Notes: a model not told the origin generated them from the letters alone. Shown: positions 1-8,590, counted from the stretch's first letter. The stretch is 35,033 nt of DNA from a bacterium (GCA_018223105.1 JAAEYY010000014.1:1-35033); one strand, 5' to 3'. Made by a program: numbers and translations.

Positions 1-1850
1 GCAAGTGCCTTTGCCAATTCTGTTTTACCAACTCCCGTAGTTCCTAGAAAAATAAATGAACCTATCGGCTTTTGCGGATCGGACAGTCCCGCTCTCGATC
101 TCCTAATGGCATCAGAAATAGCTTCTATTGCTTCATCCTGCCCTACAACTCGTTTATGAAGTTCATCTTCCAATTGTAAGAGTTTCTCTCGCTCGCTTTG
201 AAGCATGTTTTGCACCGGTATACCGGTCCATTTACTGATTACTTCTGCAATATCTTCGCGATTTACTTCTTCTTTTACAAGAGAGTGATGTTCCTGCTTT
301 TCTTGTAATGCAGTCTTGAGTTTTTCCAGCTCCGCTTCGGCTTCTTTAATTTTTCCGTATCGCAACTCGGCAACCTTACCAAAGTTTCCTGCCCTTTCGG
401 CTTGGTCTGCTTCTAGCTTATAGTTCTCAATTTCCTTTTTCTTGGTTTGAATTCCATCAACTACCTGTTTTTCTTCCTGCCATCTAGCCTTGAGCTCATT
501 TCGTTCATCGCTTAAGTTGGCGATTTCTTCATTGAGCTGATTTAGTTTCTTTTCGTCTTTCTCACGTTTAATTGCCTCTCGTTCAATTTCGAGCTGCATA
601 ATTTTTCGGTCTATCTCATCTAGTTCTTCCGGTACAGAATCGATTTCCAATCTCAGTTTTGCGGCAGATTCATCTATAAGGTCAATTGCTTTATCCGGTA
701 AAAATCGATCTGTAATATAACGCTGAGATAATTCAACGGCAGCAATAATTGCCTCGTCTTTTATCCTAACTTTATGATGAACTTCATATCGCTCTTTCAA
801 TCCTCTTAAAATAGAGATTGCATCTTGAGTATCGGGCTCATCCACATATACCGTTTGAAACCTGCGTTCCAATGCCTTGTCTTTCTCAATATACTTCTGA
901 TACTCTGCAAGTGTAGTCGCTCCAATGGCTTTTAACTCGCCTCTTGCGAGGGCCGGTTTTAAAATATTGGCAGCATCCATAGCTCCTTCTCCACTCGCCC
1001 CTGCTCCCACCAGAGTATGAATTTCATCAATGAATAAGACAATTTCTCCGGCGGCTGCAGTTACTTCTTTCACCACTGCTTTTAATCGTTCTTCAAATTC
1101 ACCCTTGTATTTGGCTCCTGCAATCAGAGATCCCATATCTAAACTGTAAATCACTTTACTTTTCAGATTTTCGGGAACATCTCCACTGATCACTCTGTGG
1201 GCCAAGCCTTCGGCGATAGCAGTTTTACCTACACCCGGTTCACCAATTAATATCGGATTGTTTTTAGTTCTTCTAGATAGAATCTGAAGTACTCTTCGAA
1301 TCTCATCATCCCTACCAATCACCGGATCAAGTTTACCGTCTTTGGCCAATTGATTTAGATTCCGAGCATATTTATTCAATGCATTGTATTGCTCCTCGGC
1401 ACTGTGTGAAGTTGCCTTGCTTCCTGCTCTTAGTTCAAGAAATGCTTTTTTAACTTCAGAGGCTTTTACGGCCGCATCTTTTAAAAGATTGGCAATTTGA
1501 TCTTTGCCTTCAAGAAGCGCTAAGAATATATGCTCGATGGTAACAAACTCGTCTCCAAACTCTTTTAGATAGGTTTGCGCTTTAGCCAAACTTGCCTGCC
1601 CGTCTTTGCTTAAATAATGCTGACTGTCTCCTGATACCTTTGGGTAAGATTCAAGCACTTTAGCCAAAACCTGATCTATCAATTTAGTATTTGCATTCAC
1701 CTTCTTTAAGGCATAACTAATAACATCCTCATCTACTATTAATAATCCTTTTAGTAAATGACCGGTTTCAATAGCCTGGTTTTGATTATTTATTGCCAAT
1801 TCTTGGGCTTTCTGAATGGCTTCTTGTGTCTTTATCGTATAATTATTCAT
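1..1850 (-). CDS. clpB: ClpB disaggregase, C-terminal part cut off by the window edge
   Basis: ClpB is the hexameric AAA+ disaggregase that works with DnaK to rescue aggregated proteins in the cytoplasm. The gene starts at the ATG at 1848-1850 and runs off the left edge, leaving 616 residues of a protein usually about 860 long. Visible in order: the N-terminal Clp repeat domain (residues 1-145); the first AAA+ domain with Walker A GEPGVGKT near 202-209 and Walker B LFIDEIH; a long charged coiled-coil middle domain rich in E, K and Q (about 400-520), which separates ClpB from ClpA and ClpX; and the start of the second AAA+ domain with Walker A GTTGVGKT. It lies downstream of the methyltransferase on the same strand, about 100 nt away. 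I saw no clear heat-shock operator upstream. Identification is secure; only the C-terminus is unseen. Confidence 0.97.
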   Translation of the reverse strand, partial: MNNYTIKTQEAIQKAQELAINNQNQAIETGHLLKGLLIVDEDVISYALKKVNANTKLIDQVLAKVLESYPKVSGDSQHYLSKDGQASLAKAQTYLKEFGDEFVTIEHIFLALLEGKDQIANLLKDAAVKASEVKKAFLELRAGSKATSHSAEEQYNALNKYARNLNQLAKDGKLDPVIGRDDEIRRVLQILSRRTKNNPILIGEPGVGKTAIAEGLAHRVISGDVPENLKSKVIYSLDMGSLIAGAKYKGEFEERLKAVVKEVTAAAGEIVLFIDEIHTLVGAGASGEGAMDAANILKPALARGELKAIGATTLAEYQKYIEKDKALERRFQTVYVDEPDTQDAISILRGLKERYEVHHKVRIKDEAIIAAVELSQRYITDRFLPDKAIDLIDESAAKLRLEIDSVPEELDEIDRKIMQLEIEREAIKREKDEKKLNQLNEEIANLSDERNELKARWQEEKQVVDGIQTKKKEIENYKLEADQAERAGNFGKVAELRYGKIKEAEAELEKLKTALQEKQEHHSLVKEEVNREDIAEVISKWTGIPVQNMLQSEREKLLQLEDELHKRVVGQDEAIEAISDAIRRSRAGLSDPQKPIGSFIFLGTTGVGKTELAKAL

Positions 1851-1913
1851 CGTTTCAGTTTTAAAGAAAGATACTCAAAGTGAGGTCCAAGAATAAAAAC
1901 AAGTCATTATGTC

Positions 1914-1933
1914 GCAAATTGAGAGCAATTCGC
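1914..1933 (-). terminator. weak hairpin after the methyltransferase gene
   Basis: A short inverted repeat (left arm 1914-1921, loop AGAG, right arm 1926-1933, 7 of 8 pairs) lies just beyond the methyltransferase stop and before clpB. On the minus strand no U-run follows it directly; a T-rich stretch comes about 15 nt later. It may be a weak terminator between the two genes or chance. Confidence 0.25.
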
Positions 1934-1947
1934 TTTGTATCAGGTCA

Positions 1948-2568
1948 TTATGGCAGCTTTCTTAGTGCGAAACTGAGGTGTCTATGACTTTCATTCGTAA
2001 GGTAAACCATCTCATACTTGCGCTCCATACAGAATTGATTCACAGCTTGAATCACCCCATACCTTCTAATACCTTGAGAGGATATTAAGGTATAATCATG
2101 GCCACAGATGAGTCCGTCCGGCTTAACCACTTTTGCTGCAGCATTCAACTCGTTTAATGTGGTTTCATACCCGTGATCTGAGTCTATATATACCCAGTCA
2201 AGGGTATTGGCTTCTAGTTTTTCTAAAAAATGCACGGAATCGCCATCCACATATTGAATTGAAGAAGAGGGAGGAAGCGTTTGTTCACATTGAGTTAGTA
2301 TGGATCGGTTTTTCCAAATATCAACTAAATACAAAATCTCGGGATTTACCACTTCAACTATGAATTTCGCAAAATTACCGTATTCAACTCCCAACTCTGC
2401 CCCTCGACTCTGTTTGGGCAAATAATGTATTAGAGCTTCTCGCGAAGACAATACTTTTAAATTGGCAATGTTTCTATCGCCTAACTCATAAACTTTTTCT
2501 GTGGGATATTTCAACTTCCATATGGCATGGATGAACTTGTAAACCCACTTCCTTAAAAAAATTGTCAT
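1948..2568 (-). CDS. class I SAM-dependent methyltransferase, substrate unknown
   Basis: A 206-residue protein with a Rossmann-type methyltransferase core. Motif I GAELGVEYG (56-64) binds S-adenosylmethionine, LYLVDIW (79-85) gives the acidic residue after strand 2, and DWVYIDSDH (124-132) followed by KVVKPDGLICGHDY is typical of the Methyltransf_24 type, which acts on small molecules or on sugars of cell-surface glycans. The first 20 residues are basic and aromatic (RKWVYKF, WKLKYP) and could touch membrane. It starts at an ATG with a TACCTTTG -7 element 12 nt upstream, divergent from the aminotransferase gene. The substrate cannot be read from the sequence, and the neighbours do not point to a pathway. 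Confidence 0.8.
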   Translation of the reverse strand: MTIFLRKWVYKFIHAIWKLKYPTEKVYELGDRNIANLKVLSSREALIHYLPKQSRGAELGVEYGNFAKFIVEVVNPEILYLVDIWKNRSILTQCEQTLPPSSSIQYVDGDSVHFLEKLEANTLDWVYIDSDHGYETTLNELNAAAKVVKPDGLICGHDYTLISSQGIRRYGVIQAVNQFCMERKYEMVYLTNESHRHLSFALRKLP

Positions 2569-2580
2569 TCGGTCTTATAA

Positions 2581-2609
2581 CAAAGGTAAATATTCTAATT
2601 TCGCCACAG
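2581..2609 (-). promoter_or_regulatory. promoter of the methyltransferase gene
   Basis: On the minus strand, TACCTTTG (2581-2588) matches the Bacteroidota -7 consensus TAnnTTTG exactly. CTG at 2607-2609 lies 18 nt upstream, one base off the -33 TTG. On the plus strand TAATTTCG (2596-2603), one mismatch, could serve the divergent aminotransferase gene from the same 44-nt gap. Confidence 0.55.
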
Positions 2610-2612
2610 TAA

Positions 2613-3815
2613 ATGAAATTCAGCAACCGTATAGAACGTGTAGAAGAATCCCTTACCATAGGGATGGCAAAGAAAGCACGTGAACTCAAAGCTTCAGGGA
2701 AAGATGTAATAAATCTCAGTTTAGGCGAACCTGATTTTGACACACCGGACCATATTAAAGAAGCTGCTATACAAGCAATACGCGATGGTAAAACCAAATA
2801 CCCGCCTGTAGGCGGCATTCCCGAACTCAAACAAGCTATTTGTGATAAGTTCAAAAGAGAGAATGGCCTGGATTACAGCCCAAATGAGGTGATGGTGTCC
2901 ACCGGAGCAAAACAATGCATTATGAATTGCATTCTAAGCTTGGTTCAAACCGGAGATGAAGTAATTATCCCTCTTCCATATTGGGTAAGCTACTCAGAAA
3001 TGGTGCGTTTTAGCGGGGCTGAACCTGTTTTTGTGCCTTCTATTTTTGAAGAAGGATTTAAACTTGATCTCGCAGCGCTAGAGTCCAAAATCAATAACAA
3101 CACCAGGTTGATCATTTTTTCAAGCCCTAGCAATCCAAGTGGTTCTGTTATGAGTAGAGAAGAATTGAGAGGTATTGCCGATATTGTAAAGAAGAACCCA
3201 CAGATTACGGTTATTTCAGATGAAATATACGAGCATATTCTCTTCAATTCTGAATTTGAGAGTATAAGCCAATTCAGTGAAATTAAAGATCAATTGGTAA
3301 TTATAAATGGGGTATCTAAGGCATTTAGCATGACCGGCTGGAGAATCGGCTATATGGCCGGACCTAAAGAAATTGTAGCTGCCTGCGACAAACTTCAGGG
3401 ACAATTTACTTCCGGAGCAAATCACATTGCCCAATGGGCTGCAGTTGCAGCTTTAAATACTGACTTAGCTTCAACCAAAGAAATGGTGAATATATTTAAG
3501 CACCGACGAGATCTATTGCTGGATGAATTTAAAGATCTAAGTGATTTTGAATTTGATAAACCGGGTGGAGCGTTCTATTTATTCCCAAGAGTATCAAAGT
3601 GTTTTGGAAAGAAATACGGCGACACATTAATAAAAGACAGCATGGACCTAGCTGCTTATATCCTGGAACACGCTCTTGTAAGCGTTGTTCCCGGAATTGC
3701 ATTTGGGATGCCCGATCATATAAGAATTAGTTACGCCTCCGGAGAACAAGAGCTATTGGAAGCAGTTAAAAGAATTAAAAAAGTAATGAGTCATGAATTT
3801 CAATCAGCTGTTTGA
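2613..3815 (+). CDS. pyridoxal-phosphate aminotransferase, aspartate type (class I)
   Basis: A 400-residue fold-type I aminotransferase that probably interconverts aspartate and oxaloacetate with glutamate and 2-oxoglutarate. The N-terminus carries NLSLGEPDFDTP, typical of the I-gamma aspartate or prephenate aminotransferase subgroup. Also visible are SSPSNPSG (substrate and cofactor contacts), the PLP-binding lysine in VSKAFSMTGWR (K236) and the C-terminal RISYASG with the carboxylate-binding arginine. Length is usual for the family. The last 23 bases overlap the start of the sugar kinase gene in another frame, so the two are probably co-transcribed and translationally coupled. Substrate choice between aspartate and prephenate or aromatic acids cannot be settled by eye. 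Confidence 0.92.
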   Translation: MKFSNRIERVEESLTIGMAKKARELKASGKDVINLSLGEPDFDTPDHIKEAAIQAIRDGKTKYPPVGGIPELKQAICDKFKRENGLDYSPNEVMVSTGAKQCIMNCILSLVQTGDEVIIPLPYWVSYSEMVRFSGAEPVFVPSIFEEGFKLDLAALESKINNNTRLIIFSSPSNPSGSVMSREELRGIADIVKKNPQITVISDEIYEHILFNSEFESISQFSEIKDQLVIINGVSKAFSMTGWRIGYMAGPKEIVAACDKLQGQFTSGANHIAQWAAVAALNTDLASTKEMVNIFKHRRDLLLDEFKDLSDFEFDKPGGAFYLFPRVSKCFGKKYGDTLIKDSMDLAAYILEHALVSVVPGIAFGMPDHIRISYASGEQELLEAVKRIKKVMSHEFQSAV

Positions 3816-4803
3816 CGATTTTGAGGACCTTAAGGTCTTAATACTGGGTGATAGTATGTTGGATGCGTACTTCTACGGAAGTGTAAACCGAATTAGCCCT
3901 GAAGCTCCGGTACCTATTGTAAACTTAAAATCCAAAGAACGAAGATTGGGTGGTGCTGCTAATGTTGCATTAAACATTAAAGCAATGGGCGCAACGCCCA
4001 TTATGTGTACATTGAAAGGGAATGACCGAGATGGTGAATACCTGAAAGGCCTGATGAAAGACCATAAGTTAATCACAGATGGCCTAATCAATGATTACAA
4101 CAGACCTACTACAGTAAAGACTCGAATTATTGGAAACAATCACCAAATGCTTAGAATTGATGAGGAACAAACTCATCCTGTAGATCCACATATAGAAAAT
4201 TTATTGTTTGAAGCAGTAAAGAGTTTCATTAAGGAAGTGGATGTTCTGATAATGCAAGACTATAACAAAGGATTACTCACTTCTCAGCTAATAGAAAATG
4301 TGATCAAGCTCGCGAACAAGGAAGGTGTCAAAACCGTTGTAGATCCAAAGTTTAATAATTTCTTTGAGTATAGGGATGTCACTTTATTTAAGCCCAATAG
4401 GAACGAATTAAAGCAAGCGTATAACATCAAAGATCACTTGGATTACAAAGCTATGATAAAGCTTGCTGCTAAGCTTCGCACGGAAATTAATGCCCAAAAA
4501 GTGATGACAACCCTTTCTGAAGACGGAGTCATTATCGTGAACAAGAATGATCACCACCATATTACCGCACATGAAAGAACTGTTGTTGATGTTAGTGGCG
4601 CCGGTGACTCAGTTTTGAGTGTGGCAGCATTGTGTGTTGCACTTGATACTAGCGACCAGGTAACTGCAGAAATGGCAAATCTTGCCGGAGGATTAGTTTG
4701 CGAGAAGGTGGGTGTTGTTCCTATAGATAGAGACACATTGCTCGATCAGGTTTTAGAAGTTGGAATCAGCGAAAATCTTTATAGAACAGATTCAAATCAT
4801 TAA
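3793..4803 (+). CDS. PfkB-family sugar kinase, heptose-7-phosphate kinase-like
   Basis: A 336-residue ribokinase/PfkB-family kinase resembling the N-terminal kinase domain of HldE (RfaE domain I), which makes heptose-1,7-bisphosphate for lipopolysaccharide heptose. Evidence: GDSMLDAYFYGSVNRISPEAPVP near the start, RLGGAANVALNIKAMG (sugar binding), KPNRNEL, and the ATP-site signature DVSGAGDSV with catalytic D272. The adenylyltransferase half of HldE is absent, as in the split enzymes of many Bacteroidota, and no partner lies in the window. The start overlaps the aminotransferase gene by 23 nt. Its stop overlaps the stop of the convergent barrel gene. The exact sugar substrate is inferred; the kinase family is firm. 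Confidence 0.88.
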   Translation: MNFNQLFDDFEDLKVLILGDSMLDAYFYGSVNRISPEAPVPIVNLKSKERRLGGAANVALNIKAMGATPIMCTLKGNDRDGEYLKGLMKDHKLITDGLINDYNRPTTVKTRIIGNNHQMLRIDEEQTHPVDPHIENLLFEAVKSFIKEVDVLIMQDYNKGLLTSQLIENVIKLANKEGVKTVVDPKFNNFFEYRDVTLFKPNRNELKQAYNIKDHLDYKAMIKLAAKLRTEINAQKVMTTLSEDGVIIVNKNDHHHITAHERTVVDVSGAGDSVLSVAALCVALDTSDQVTAEMANLAGGLVCEKVGVVPIDRDTLLDQVLEVGISENLYRTDSNH

Positions 4804-5549
4804 GAGCCTCCGATTCTGAATCCAAGGCCCAATCCAATCTGATATGAAATTGCTTTGGTAATATTCGGGTTAGCATTATCTAATACGCCTTCTCGGTAGT
4901 TTGTACGGATTAAAGTTCGAACTTCATACATCATTCTATGGGTTTCAAATTCAATACCTGCTCCAAACACAAAATCAGTATACCACTTCTTCTCGTCTGA
5001 GGTAATGGTTTCTGAACTCTGATAATTTTCCGCTTCTGTACTCGATACTGTTCTTATCTCCCACAAACGTGTAAGCAAAACCTTTGGTTCTAATCCAACA
5101 AGAGTATTCAAATTAATATGCAAATCATGATTTTCCGCCATGGTAATTGGATACATCAAACGAATTCCTGAATTGAAATACTTTGAATAAATCGTAAAAT
5201 CTTTCCTATCCATATGTTGATCACCTTGAAGTCTGTACACACTTTGGTAATCATCTTTACTATTTCTGATGGTAAACGGTACAGCTACTGTGAGATGATT
5301 TGGAAATCGATACCCTAGACATAGTTCAAAGCCAACTTCAAATCCGTAGTAAGTGCTTCCTTCGAGGAGGTTGAATTGCTTACCGGGAGGACTGTAAAAA
5401 TTTCGTCTGAGTAAGCTAGACTCGTCACCATCTCTATTATATAATTCATGAACATCATAATTTAAGCGAAGAGTGAAGCCGGGTCGTGATTTTTCGGCAT
5501 AGGCTAAAAAAGCCATACAGGTTGCAAAGCAAATAGTTAGTAATCGCAT
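4800..5549 (-). CDS. exported protein, probable outer-membrane beta-barrel
   Basis: A 249-residue protein I cannot assign to a named family. It opens with a signal peptide (MRLLTICFATCMAFLAYA) and continues with alternating polar and hydrophobic stretches rich in Tyr, Phe and Gly, such as YYGFEVGFELCLGYRF and a final ISYQIGLGLGFRIGGS. This is the look of a small outer-membrane barrel of 8 to 10 strands. A two-Cys pattern is absent after the signal, so it is not a lipoprotein. Its stop codon overlaps that of the convergent sugar kinase by 4 nt. It lies downstream of trmD on the same strand but has its own -7 element, so it is probably transcribed separately. Confidence 0.65.
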   Translation of the reverse strand: MRLLTICFATCMAFLAYAEKSRPGFTLRLNYDVHELYNRDGDESSLLRRNFYSPPGKQFNLLEGSTYYGFEVGFELCLGYRFPNHLTVAVPFTIRNSKDDYQSVYRLQGDQHMDRKDFTIYSKYFNSGIRLMYPITMAENHDLHINLNTLVGLEPKVLLTRLWEIRTVSSTEAENYQSSETITSDEKKWYTDFVFGAGIEFETHRMMYEVRTLIRTNYREGVLDNANPNITKAISYQIGLGLGFRIGGS

Positions 5550-5569
5550 CAGTGTAGTAGTAGTTACTA

Positions 5570-5577
5570 CAAAGATA
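5570..5577 (-). promoter_or_regulatory. -7 element of the barrel gene, followed by a CTACTAC leader
   Basis: TATCTTTG on the minus strand matches TAnnTTTG exactly and lies 20 nt before the ATG at 5549. No TTG is found at the usual distance upstream. The short leader contains TAACTACTACTAC, a 13-mer also found in the leader of the gene at 32227. Confidence 0.5.
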
Positions 5578-5607
5578 CATAGAAAAGAATAAATGCTTTT
5601 TTTCTAT

Positions 5608-6297
5608 TTAGAGATCAGATTCATCCAATAGGTCAGGGCGCATCTTTTTTGTAATCTCCAATGCTTTCTCAAAACGCCATTTTTCGATTTCTGCGAAGTT
5701 TCCGCTTAAGAGTACCGGTGGCACTTCCAAGCCGCGAAAGTCCGCCGGACGTGTATAAACCGGAGGAGCAAGTAGATCATCTTGAAAACTATCTGTCAAG
5801 GCAGACTCTTCATCTGAAATAACTCCCGGAATTAAGCGGCAAATAGTATCGCTTAAAACAGCAGCAGCAAGCTCTCCGCCGCTTAAGACATAGTCTCCAA
5901 TTGAAATTTCCAGGGTAATTAGTTCATCCCTAATTCTCTGGTCAATTCCCTTATAATGACCACAGAGAATAATAATATTTTGTTTTAATGAAAGTTGATT
6001 TGCGCGCTTTTGTTTCAGAAGTTCTCCATCGGGGCACATGTAAATTACCTCATCATAATCTCGCTCCTTTTTCAATGCTTCAATACAATCAAAAACAGGT
6101 TCGCATCGCATCACCATACCTGCTCCACCTCCATATACATAATCATCTACTTGTCTTTGATTACCAAAACCAAATTCACGTAAGTCATGGAGTTCAATTT
6201 GGACCAGCCCTTTATCTCGTGCACGCTGAACTATACTGTGCTCTAGTGGACTTCGTATCAAGTCAGGTATTACCGATATGATATCTATTCGTATCAT
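5608..6297 (-). CDS. trmD: tRNA (guanine-37-N1)-methyltransferase TrmD
   Basis: TrmD methylates N1 of G37 next to the anticodon, using SAM, and so prevents +1 frameshifting. The 229-residue length fits the family. The trefoil-knot SPOUT motifs are clear: YGGGAGMVM (55-63), CGHYKGIDQR (112-121, usually CGHYEGIDER) and DYVLSGGELAA (135-145), followed by RLIPGV. The C-terminal helical domain with PPVLLSGNFAEIEKWR contacts tRNA. It is the last gene of rpsP-rimM-trmD; its ATG overlaps the rimM stop by 4 nt, so the two are translationally coupled. Confidence 0.98.
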   Translation of the reverse strand: MIRIDIISVIPDLIRSPLEHSIVQRARDKGLVQIELHDLREFGFGNQRQVDDYVYGGGAGMVMRCEPVFDCIEALKKERDYDEVIYMCPDGELLKQKRANQLSLKQNIIILCGHYKGIDQRIRDELITLEISIGDYVLSGGELAAAVLSDTICRLIPGVISDEESALTDSFQDDLLAPPVYTRPADFRGLEVPPVLLSGNFAEIEKWRFEKALEITKKMRPDLLDESDL

Positions 6298-6788
6298 TCT
6301 TGATCTAAAATCCCCTCAGGAAGATGCATTAGTATTTCCTTATTTTCTTGATCAATGCCTTGAATAAAATCTTCTACAAAAGGAATCATTACTTCATCCT
6401 TTTTATATTCTACGATTAACATCAATTGACCCGGAAGTTCTTCCATTCTTAAAACCTGCCCAACTTTTCCCAAGTCAGGAGTAGCCACCCAAAAACCAAC
6501 AAGCTCCTTCAATGGGTCATCTTCTATAAATGAAGTTTCGCTATAAATTTCACAGGATGCGAGTCGTGAGGCATACTCATAAGTATCAACAAATTGAAGT
6601 TGAAGAACCTTGAGTTTATCTTTTCCTCTTAAATTTTCAATTTTAAAAGGGATAAAATGGGCTTCAAGCTTAACAAAAAGAAAGTCGCCCTGATTTAGAG
6701 CGACTTCTTCAGTAAATTCTATATTTAATTCTCCTTTAAATCCATGAGGACGTCTGATATACCCTATGCAATACAGATCATCCCTCAT
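6294..6788 (-). CDS. rimM: 16S rRNA processing protein RimM
   Basis: RimM binds bS19 and helps mature the 30S head domain. The 164-residue protein shows the N-terminal RimM domain with CIGYIRRPHGFKGELNI (7-23) and, after about residue 90, a PRC-barrel domain: ELVGFWVATPDLGKVGQV, then LMLIVEYKKDEVMIPFVEDFI. It sits between rpsP (11 nt after its stop) and trmD (4-nt overlap), the order conserved across bacteria. Sequence divergence is ordinary for RimM. Confidence 0.97.
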   Translation of the reverse strand: MRDDLYCIGYIRRPHGFKGELNIEFTEEVALNQGDFLFVKLEAHFIPFKIENLRGKDKLKVLQLQFVDTYEYASRLASCEIYSETSFIEDDPLKELVGFWVATPDLGKVGQVLRMEELPGQLMLIVEYKKDEVMIPFVEDFIQGIDQENKEILMHLPEGILDQE

Positions 6789-6799
6789 AGTGATGGAGA

Positions 6800-7516
6800 T
6801 TATTTTTCTTCTTTAGATTCTTCAGCTTCCTCTGCTTTTGCTTCGGGTGCTGCTTCTTCTTTTGGTGCTTCAGCTTCTTCCGCTTTAGCTTCCGGAGCTG
6901 CTTCTTCTTTTGGTGCTTCAGCCTCTTCTGCTTTTGCTTCAGGTGCGGTCTCTTCAGCTTGCGCCTCAGGAGCTGCTTCGCTTCCTGACTCATCAGCAGC
7001 TGTTTCAGCTACTTCTGAACCTTCTGCACTTGCTTCTGCTGCATCTTCAGCTACGCCTTCAGGTGCATTTTTCTCAGCAATTGCTTTTTCTCTTGCAATT
7101 CTAATTTCTTCTTCACGCTTAAATGCTTCTGCCTCGGCATCCGCTTTAGCTTTTGCAAGCTGCTCACGCTTAGAATCAATTAATCCTGATTTACTTTCTA
7201 CCCAAGCATCAAATTTCTTGTTAGCTTCTTCTTCAGACAGTGCACCTTTAGTAACACCTCTTAAAAGGTGATTTTTGTAAAGTGCGCCTTTGTACGAAAG
7301 AATCGCACGGCATGTGTCTGTTGGAACTGCTCCATTCTGTAACCAACGAACTGATGCGTCTAGGTCTAAATCAATAGTTGCAGGATTGGTGTTCGGATTG
7401 TATGAACCAATTCTTTCAATATATCGACCGTCCCTAGGAGCACGCTGATCCGCCGCCACAATGTAATAGAAAGCTCTTTGCTTTCTACCATGTCTCTGTA
7501 GTCTTATTCTTACCAT
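6800..7516 (-). CDS. rpsP: 30S ribosomal protein bS16 with a long acidic Ala/Glu tail
   Basis: Residues 1 to about 85 are ordinary bS16, an early 30S assembly protein: [37 protein letters not shown], and [15 protein letters not shown]. The family is usually 80-90 residues; this one has 238. The extra 150 residues start with a Lys/Glu/Ala-rich, probably helical segment ([18 protein letters not shown]), then an acidic low-complexity tail of A, E, P and K ending in 16-residue repeats ([16 protein letters not shown]). Ala-rich extensions of bS16 are, as I recall, common in Bacteroidota, though this is long. It is first in the rpsP-rimM-trmD operon and has a promoter and a hairpin in its leader. 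Confidence 0.96.
   Translation of the reverse strand: MVRIRLQRHGRKQRAFYYIVAADQRAPRDGRYIERIGSYNPNTNPATIDLDLDASVRWLQNGAVPTDTCRAILSYKGALYKNHLLRGVTKGALSEEEANKKFDAWVESKSGLIDSKREQLAKAKADAEAEAFKREEEIRIAREKAIAEKNAPEGVAEDAAEASAEGSEVAETAADESGSEAAPEAQAEETAPEAKAEEAEAPKEEAAPEAKAEEAEAPKEEAAPEAKAEEAEESKEEK
6801..6944 (-). repeat. 48-nt tandem repeat coding the bS16 tail
   Basis: Two close copies (6849-6896 and 6897-6944) differ at only a few, mostly silent, positions; a diverged third copy (6801-6848) holds the stop codon. Each codes 16 residues of the acidic tail. In-frame tandem repeats like this can change in number between strains without breaking the gene. Confidence 0.85.
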
Positions 7517-7530
7517 TTTTAATTATATAA

Positions 7531-7555
7531 CTGTTGAGTCTCCTACCTTCAACAG
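7531..7555 (-). promoter_or_regulatory. hairpin in the rpsP leader
   Basis: Perfect 7-bp stem (CTGTTGA at 7531-7537 with TCAACAG at 7549-7555) and an 11-nt loop, between the rpsP promoter and its ATG. On the mRNA strand the loop reads AGGTAGGAGAC, containing a GGAG that resembles a Shine-Dalgarno core but lies about 25 nt from the ATG. It could be a site for autogenous control by a ribosomal protein; that is inference. Confidence 0.4.
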
Positions 7556-7560
7556 GGCTG

Positions 7561-7591
7561 CAAAAGTCGTATTAATTATTTAATTTAACAA
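7561..7591 (-). promoter_or_regulatory. promoter of the rpsP-rimM-trmD operon
   Basis: On the minus strand TTG (7589-7591), a 20-nt AT-rich spacer, then GACTTTTG (7561-7568), one base off TAnnTTTG. Spacing fits Bacteroidota promoters, and it predicts a leader of about 40 nt that contains the hairpin. Confidence 0.55.
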
Positions 7592-7703
7592 CAGTTCTTT
7601 TCATCTATTCTATTTAAAGGAAATTTAGTCAATTTTAGAGAATAACCCAGATTAAAAATACCTTTATATGACCCTTTTTCCGGTATCTTATTGAACTTGG
7701 CAC

Positions 7704-7711
7704 TAGCTTTG
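7704..7711 (+). promoter_or_regulatory. -7 element of the DUF4382 gene
   Basis: TAGCTTTG matches TAnnTTTG exactly, 33 nt before the ATG at 7745. No TTG lies at 17-23 nt upstream. The rest of the 228-nt gap between rpsP and this gene shows nothing else I can support. Confidence 0.45.
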
Positions 7712-7744
7712 AACCGTTATAGATAAAATAAAAGCACAAAGATT

Positions 7745-8539
7745 ATGAACACTAACAAAAAAACACTACTGCAACTGAGCTTCATGGCCGTAATGATCAT
7801 GGGACTTGTTTATGCATGTAACAAAGACGACCTCAACAACAAGTCAAACAGAACTTCTACGGTTAACTTTTACCTAACCGATGCACCATGCGATTATGAT
7901 AATGTATTTATTGATGTTCAAGCATTAGAATTACATACCGACTCCAATGGGTGGCAAGCTATTACACCGTTTAATTCAGGTATTTACGACCTTTTAGAAT
8001 TAAGTAATGGTTTAGATACATTCCTTGCTTCTGAAGAAATTGCCGGTGATTCTATCACTCAAATTCGATTGATTCTGGGTAGTCAAAATAGTGTTGTTGT
8101 AGACAGCATGAGTTATGATTTGAAAGTTCCTTCAGGAAGTCAGAGTGGTCTTAAGCTCAACTTGCACATGGCACTTGAGGCAGATAAGTCTTATACTGTT
8201 TGGTTAGACTTCGATGCTTGTAAATCAATTGTGAAAACCGGAAATGGTAAATACATTCTTAAACCGGTTATTAGAGCTTATTCTGAATTAACAAATGGTC
8301 AACTTACTGGCTATGTAATGCCACTTAATGCAGATGCAACAGTACATGCAATAGAAAATGGAGACACCTTTAGCGCAATTCCCGATACTACCGGATATTG
8401 GTTAATCGGAGGATTAAATGGTACTTATGATGTACTATTCGAAGCCGGAGACACTTCATCTCTAAACGATGAAACTGTAAGCGGAGTTGTTGTGCCTTTA
8501 GGTACTACCATAGATATGGACACCATAACATTACAATAA
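7745..8539 (+). CDS. DUF4382 lipoprotein
   Basis: A 264-residue exported lipoprotein. The signal peptide (residues 1-24) ends in a lipobox-like VYAC (C25), followed by Asn/Asp/Lys residues. Residues 38-180 match my recollection of DUF4382: VNFYLTDAPCDYDNVFIDVQALELH near the start, then DLLELSNGLDTFLA, ITQIRLILG, and a C-terminal VWLDFDACKSIVKTGNGKYILKPVI. The last 80 residues (LTGYVMPLNADATVHAIENGDT) look like a carboxypeptidase-regulatory-type beta sandwich. The role of DUF4382 proteins is unknown; they occur as single surface or periplasmic proteins. It has its own promoter and terminator, so it is probably monocistronic. Confidence 0.85.
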   Translation: MNTNKKTLLQLSFMAVMIMGLVYACNKDDLNNKSNRTSTVNFYLTDAPCDYDNVFIDVQALELHTDSNGWQAITPFNSGIYDLLELSNGLDTFLASEEIAGDSITQIRLILGSQNSVVVDSMSYDLKVPSGSQSGLKLNLHMALEADKSYTVWLDFDACKSIVKTGNGKYILKPVIRAYSELTNGQLTGYVMPLNADATVHAIENGDTFSAIPDTTGYWLIGGLNGTYDVLFEAGDTSSLNDETVSGVVVPLGTTIDMDTITLQ

Positions 8540-8561
8540 AATTGTAAAATAGTTTAAAATG

Positions 8562-8590
8562 AAAGAGCGATCATTGGTCGCTCTTTTTTT
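8562..8590 (+). terminator. rho-independent terminator after the DUF4382 gene
   Basis: Perfect 9-bp stem (8562-8570 with 8578-8586), 7-nt loop and a run of Ts on the plus strand. Its right half covers the last codons of the convergent receptor gene, so it may also help end that transcript, though the T-tract is poorer on the minus strand. Confidence 0.85.

Noticed and set aside
5579..5607. ATAGAAAA / TTTTCTAT inverted repeat as trmD terminator
   Set aside because: AT-only stem with a 13-nt loop and no U-run after it on the minus strand; also overlaps the barrel promoter region.
6778..7271. Long open frames opposite the bS16 tail (Ser/Ala-rich and Leu-rich or Lys-rich)
   Set aside because: Low-complexity shadows of the 48-nt repeat; the rpsP frame is the real gene.
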